From JAGWRI01 sp963728785 (GTDB lineage: Bacteria; Gemmatimonadota; Gemmatimonadetes; Gemmatimonadales; Gemmatimonadaceae): a stretch of DNA of 64,000 nucleotides. Made by a program: the position numbers and the translations under genes. Under the pieces are notes generated by a model, which was not told where the DNA came from, ran no database searches, and saw nothing but the letters and a program-made list of their open reading frames with translations. Shown in pieces: positions 61,255 through 64,000 of this stretch (its first letter is position 1; each line of letters begins with the position of its first letter). The stretch is taken from NCBI GenBank assembly GCA_963728785.1, contig CAVSKV010000004.1, positions 806,001 through 870,000 of the forward strand, written 5' to 3'.

Positions 61255-63280
61255 CCGCGTCGGCATCATCCACTTCACGCTGGCCGCGTTCGCGCTGGCC
61301 GTGATCGTGAAGTCGGCCAAGGTGCAGCTCGTGGACGGCAAGGCATGGGCCGCCCAGGCGCGCAACCAGCACTTCCAGAGCCGCGAGGTTCCCGCGTTGC
61401 GGGGGGACATTCTCGACGCGGCGGGCCGCACGCTTGCCGAGAGCCGCGACATGGTGCAACTCGGCATCAATCCGCAGGAACTGCGCGACCGGCGCGCCGC
61501 GGCCAACGCCCTGCGCCGTGCAGGCGTGGACGCCAAGTGGGTGGCCCGCGCCACGGACACGACGAGAAGGTGGGCGCCGATTCCCGATCAGTTCCGCGCC
61601 ACCGACGTCGCCGCGCTCACCGCCATGCGCGGCGTATACGCCGCGCCGGTGGTCGACCGCGTGTACCCGGGTTCCGACGCCGCGCGCCGGATCGTGGGGC
61701 GCGTCGACGCCTCCGGCCAGCCCGTGGACGGCATCGAGTTGGCGCTCGACAGCTTGTTGCGCGGGCAGGACGGTGCGGCGGCGCTCGTTCGCGACGGATC
61801 GGGGCGCAGCTACGCCTCGCCGACGTCGCCCGGGGTGGCACCGCGCGAAGGCAACACGGTGACGCTCACGCTAAACTCCGATCTCCAGCAGATTGCCGAG
61901 CGGGCCCTGGCTGACGCGGTGGCGAAGATGGGCGCCGAGGGCGGCGACATCGTGATCGTCGACCCGAATTCCGGCGATGTCCTGGCCATGGCCAGCCGCC
62001 GCCGGAATTCCCTCTCCACATCCGCCACCGCCCTCACCGAACCCTTCGAACCGGGTTCGACCATGAAGCCGCTCATCGCCGCGTCGCTTCTCACCCATGG
62101 GCTGACGCGGCTCTCCGACACGGTGCCCACCTTTGGCGGCCAACTGACGATCAACGCGCGAACCATCCACGACGACGCCGAGGAAGGGCCAGAGCCCAAG
62201 TTCCTGTCGCTCGCCAACGTCATCCGGCGCTCGAGCAACGTGGGCATCGTGCAGTTCGCTGAACGGCTTTCGCCGAGGCAGGAGTACCAGGCGCTGCGCG
62301 ACTTCGGCTTCGGTACGCCCACCGAAGTGGCCTATCCGGCCGAGTCGCCCGGTATCTTGCGTTCGCCCAAGGACTGGTCCACGCAATCGGGCAACTCCAT
62401 GGCAATGGGCTACGAGATCGCCGTCACGCCTCTGCAGCTGGCCATGGCATATGCGGCGATCGCCAACGGTGGCGAGCTGCTCCAGCCCGCGATCGTGAAA
62501 CAGATTCGCACGCTCGGCGGGCGGGTGCTCTACGACCGCCAGCGGCAGGTGGTGCGCCGCGTCATGCCGCCGGCCGTGGCCGCAGAGGTTCGCCAGATGC
62601 TGCTCGGCGTGGTGGCCGAGGGCACGGCCGTGCAGGCCGATCTGGCGGACTACTTGTTGGGGGGCAAGACCGGTACGCCACGCCGCAACGTGCACGGCCA
62701 TTACGCTCCGCACGCGTACACACCCAACTTCGTCGGGCTGTTCCCGGGCAATGCGCCGCAGTTCGTGATCGTCGTCAAGCTCGACAACCCGCAGGGCGCG
62801 TACTATAGCTCCAGCACCGCCGCGCCGCTCACCAAGACGATTCTTCAGGCCGCGCTGGCGGCGCGCGATGCCGCGCTCAACCGCACGCAGTTGATGCGGG
62901 ACGTGGTGTCGAGGTCGGCCGATCGCGGCGCTACGGCCGACACGCCGATCCGTCTGGCGCTGGGGAGCGCGCGCGAGGACTCCGCCGCGGCTGCAGTGGG
63001 CGCCGAATCGACCGCAGCCCGCGCGGCGGCCACCGCGGCCCTCGCGGCCGCAACGCCGCCCATCACGTTCGCGCTCCCGGCCGGTGCGCCCGCGCCGCCG
63101 CCCGCACGGCCGCGGGCCGTGCCCGACGTGGCCGGCCTGGCGCTGCGCGACGCCGTGCGGGCCCTGCACGACGCCGGGTTCCGGGTGCAACTCGTCCCGG
63201 GCGCCCCAGCTGCCACGGCTCCGGCGGCCGGCTCCGTGGCCCCGGCCGGGGCGCTCGTTCGGCTGTGGTACGCATTTTAG
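61241..63280 (+). CDS. ftsI: Septal penicillin-binding protein (FtsI/PBP3) with PASTA domain
   Basis: A 679-residue class B PBP: N-terminal transmembrane helix (about 10-27), dimerisation/pedestal domain, and transpeptidase domain with S273-T-M-K276, S331-S-N333 and K476-T-G478, the penicillin-target triad. An Ala-rich linker leads to a single C-terminal PASTA domain (about 625-679, VPDVAGLALRDAVRALHDAG), which many Gram-negative FtsI lack. It cross-links septal peptidoglycan. It overlaps ftsL by 14 nt and precedes murE by 4 nt. Confidence 0.95.
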   Translation: MIKNSRVGIIHFTLAAFALAVIVKSAKVQLVDGKAWAAQARNQHFQSREVPALRGDILDAAGRTLAESRDMVQLGINPQELRDRRAAANALRRAGVDAKWVARATDTTRRWAPIPDQFRATDVAALTAMRGVYAAPVVDRVYPGSDAARRIVGRVDASGQPVDGIELALDSLLRGQDGAAALVRDGSGRSYASPTSPGVAPREGNTVTLTLNSDLQQIAERALADAVAKMGAEGGDIVIVDPNSGDVLAMASRRRNSLSTSATALTEPFEPGSTMKPLIAASLLTHGLTRLSDTVPTFGGQLTINARTIHDDAEEGPEPKFLSLANVIRRSSNVGIVQFAERLSPRQEYQALRDFGFGTPTEVAYPAESPGILRSPKDWSTQSGNSMAMGYEIAVTPLQLAMAYAAIANGGELLQPAIVKQIRTLGGRVLYDRQRQVVRRVMPPAVAAEVRQMLLGVVAEGTAVQADLADYLLGGKTGTPRRNVHGHYAPHAYTPNFVGLFPGNAPQFVIVVKLDNPQGAYYSSSTAAPLTKTILQAALAARDAALNRTQLMRDVVSRSADRGATADTPIRLALGSAREDSAAAAVGAESTAARAAATAALAAATPPITFALPAGAPAPPPARPRAVPDVAGLALRDAVRALHDAGFRVQLVPGAPAATAPAAGSVAPAGALVRLWYAF

Positions 63281-63284
63281 ACGC

Positions 63285-64000
63285 ATGAGTGTACACACGG
63301 ACGTCCTGGTCCACGCGCTGCGACATGCCGGGCTGCTGGCCGGCACGCGCGGGCACCTGCCGTCCGTGCTCGCGGCCGTCACCGACGACAGCCGTCAGGT
63401 GGTGCGCGGCGGGTTGTTCATCGCCGTGCGCGGATCGGTGCGCGACGGCCATGATTTTCTCGATGCGGCCCGGTCGGCCGGAGCGGCCGCGGTTGTCGTC
63501 GAGGACGCGGCGCGCACCGCGCTGCCGACGATCGTCGTGCGCGAGGGGCGCCGTGCCGCCGCGATCGTGGCCAGCGCGGCGTATGGATGGCCGGCTCAGG
63601 GGCTGCGCACCATCGGAGTCACCGGCACCAACGGCAAGACGACCACCGTCCACATGCTCCGCCACCTGTTCGACGCGCCGGAGGCGCGCAGTGCGTCGAT
63701 CGGAACGCTCGGCGTCCTCCTGGGCAGCGACGGCGCCGCGGTCGACGTGGGGACGGGGCTCACGACGCCGGGGCCGGTGGAGCTGCAACGCCTGTTCCGG
63801 GCCCTCGCCGACCACGGCGCGCGCACGGTGGCCATGGAGCTGTCGTCCCACGCGCTCCACCAACACCGCGCGGAGGGCGTGACCTGCGCCGCAGCCGTGT
63901 TCACCAACCTCACGCGCGATCACCTCGACTACCACGGGACCATGGAGGACTACCTGGCCGCCAAGGCGCTGCTCGTCGAACAGCTGGCGCCCGACGGCGT
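63285..64000 (+). CDS. murE: UDP-MurNAc-tripeptide ligase MurE, 3' end cut off
   Basis: The first 238 or so residues are in the window and the frame is still open at its edge. Visible features: DSRQVVRGGLFIAVRG (UMAG-binding domain), P-loop GVTGTNGKTTT, TTPGPVELQRLF, MELSSHALHQHR and FTNLTRDHLDYHG. It adds the third stem-peptide residue (meso-diaminopimelate or lysine) to UDP-MurNAc-L-Ala-D-Glu. The specificity loop lies beyond the window. The order rsmH-ftsL-ftsI-murE is the canonical dcw order. Confidence 0.95.
   Translation, partial: MSVHTDVLVHALRHAGLLAGTRGHLPSVLAAVTDDSRQVVRGGLFIAVRGSVRDGHDFLDAARSAGAAAVVVEDAARTALPTIVVREGRRAAAIVASAAYGWPAQGLRTIGVTGTNGKTTTVHMLRHLFDAPEARSASIGTLGVLLGSDGAAVDVGTGLTTPGPVELQRLFRALADHGARTVAMELSSHALHQHRAEGVTCAAAVFTNLTRDHLDYHGTMEDYLAAKALLVEQLAPDG

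Overview
The window is a high-GC bacterial chromosome segment with no transposase, phage gene or CRISPR array. I think it comes from a member of the Gemmatimonadota. This is inferred from the di-derm features (lipoproteins, TolC/RND efflux, FadL barrel), the order ileS-dksA/traR-lspA-rluD, the tilS-hpt-ftsH-folP-cdaA block, and an MglA/roadblock/DUF4388 chemosensory locus. It was not tested by a database search.

Layout: (1) 1-8.4 kb: a lipoprotein, then a two-component system directly upstream of a complete tripartite RND efflux operon. (2) 8.5-12.5 kb: a PNPOx-like flavin protein, an unknown gene, a bacterial SET-domain methyltransferase, and an unknown protein translationally coupled to fumarylacetoacetase. 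(3) 12.5-23.3 kb, mostly minus strand: a secreted protein, dUTPase, a divergent CPBP protease, nitronate monooxygenase, a thioesterase, a ~960 bp gene-free stretch with an AT-rich palindromic island, a FadL/GDSL-esterase pair, a large periplasmic metallopeptidase-propeller protein and a 60-aa membrane protein. (4) 23.4-38.6 kb, plus strand: tilS, hpt, ftsH, folP, cdaA, a DUF2723 membrane protein, yggS, divIVA, purine nucleoside phosphorylase, a type-2 ileS, a DksA/TraR protein, two tandem lspA genes and rluD. (5) 38.6-56.7 kb: an ~18 kb cluster of 19 genes on one strand. It joins a chemosensory core (three CheW, CheY, CheA, CheC, CheR, CheD, CheB) to an MglA-type GTPase, three roadblock proteins, two DUF4388/PATAN proteins, TPR scaffolds, an ExeA-like ATPase and a protein with two DnaA-type AAA+ modules and no DNA-binding domain. 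(6) 56.8-60 kb: a membrane-anchored peptidase, a 56-aa membrane protein behind a near-consensus promoter, tRNA-Val and a secreted TPR protein. (7) 60-64 kb: the start of the division/cell-wall cluster (rsmH, ftsL, a PASTA-bearing ftsI, murE cut by the window end).

How the genes work together: the 38.6-56.7 kb cluster has no methyl-accepting receptor and no flagellar gene. It does contain the polarity-GTPase module and PATAN domains that elsewhere control type IV pili. I infer that it sets the polarity or reversal of pilus-driven surface motility, with the DnaA-like double ATPase as its least understood part. Genes are tightly packed: ATGA, GTGA and ATGnnTGA stop/start overlaps are the rule, which indicates translational coupling. 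At least two genes (yggS and the 56-aa protein) have promoters placed so that their transcripts should be leaderless or nearly so.
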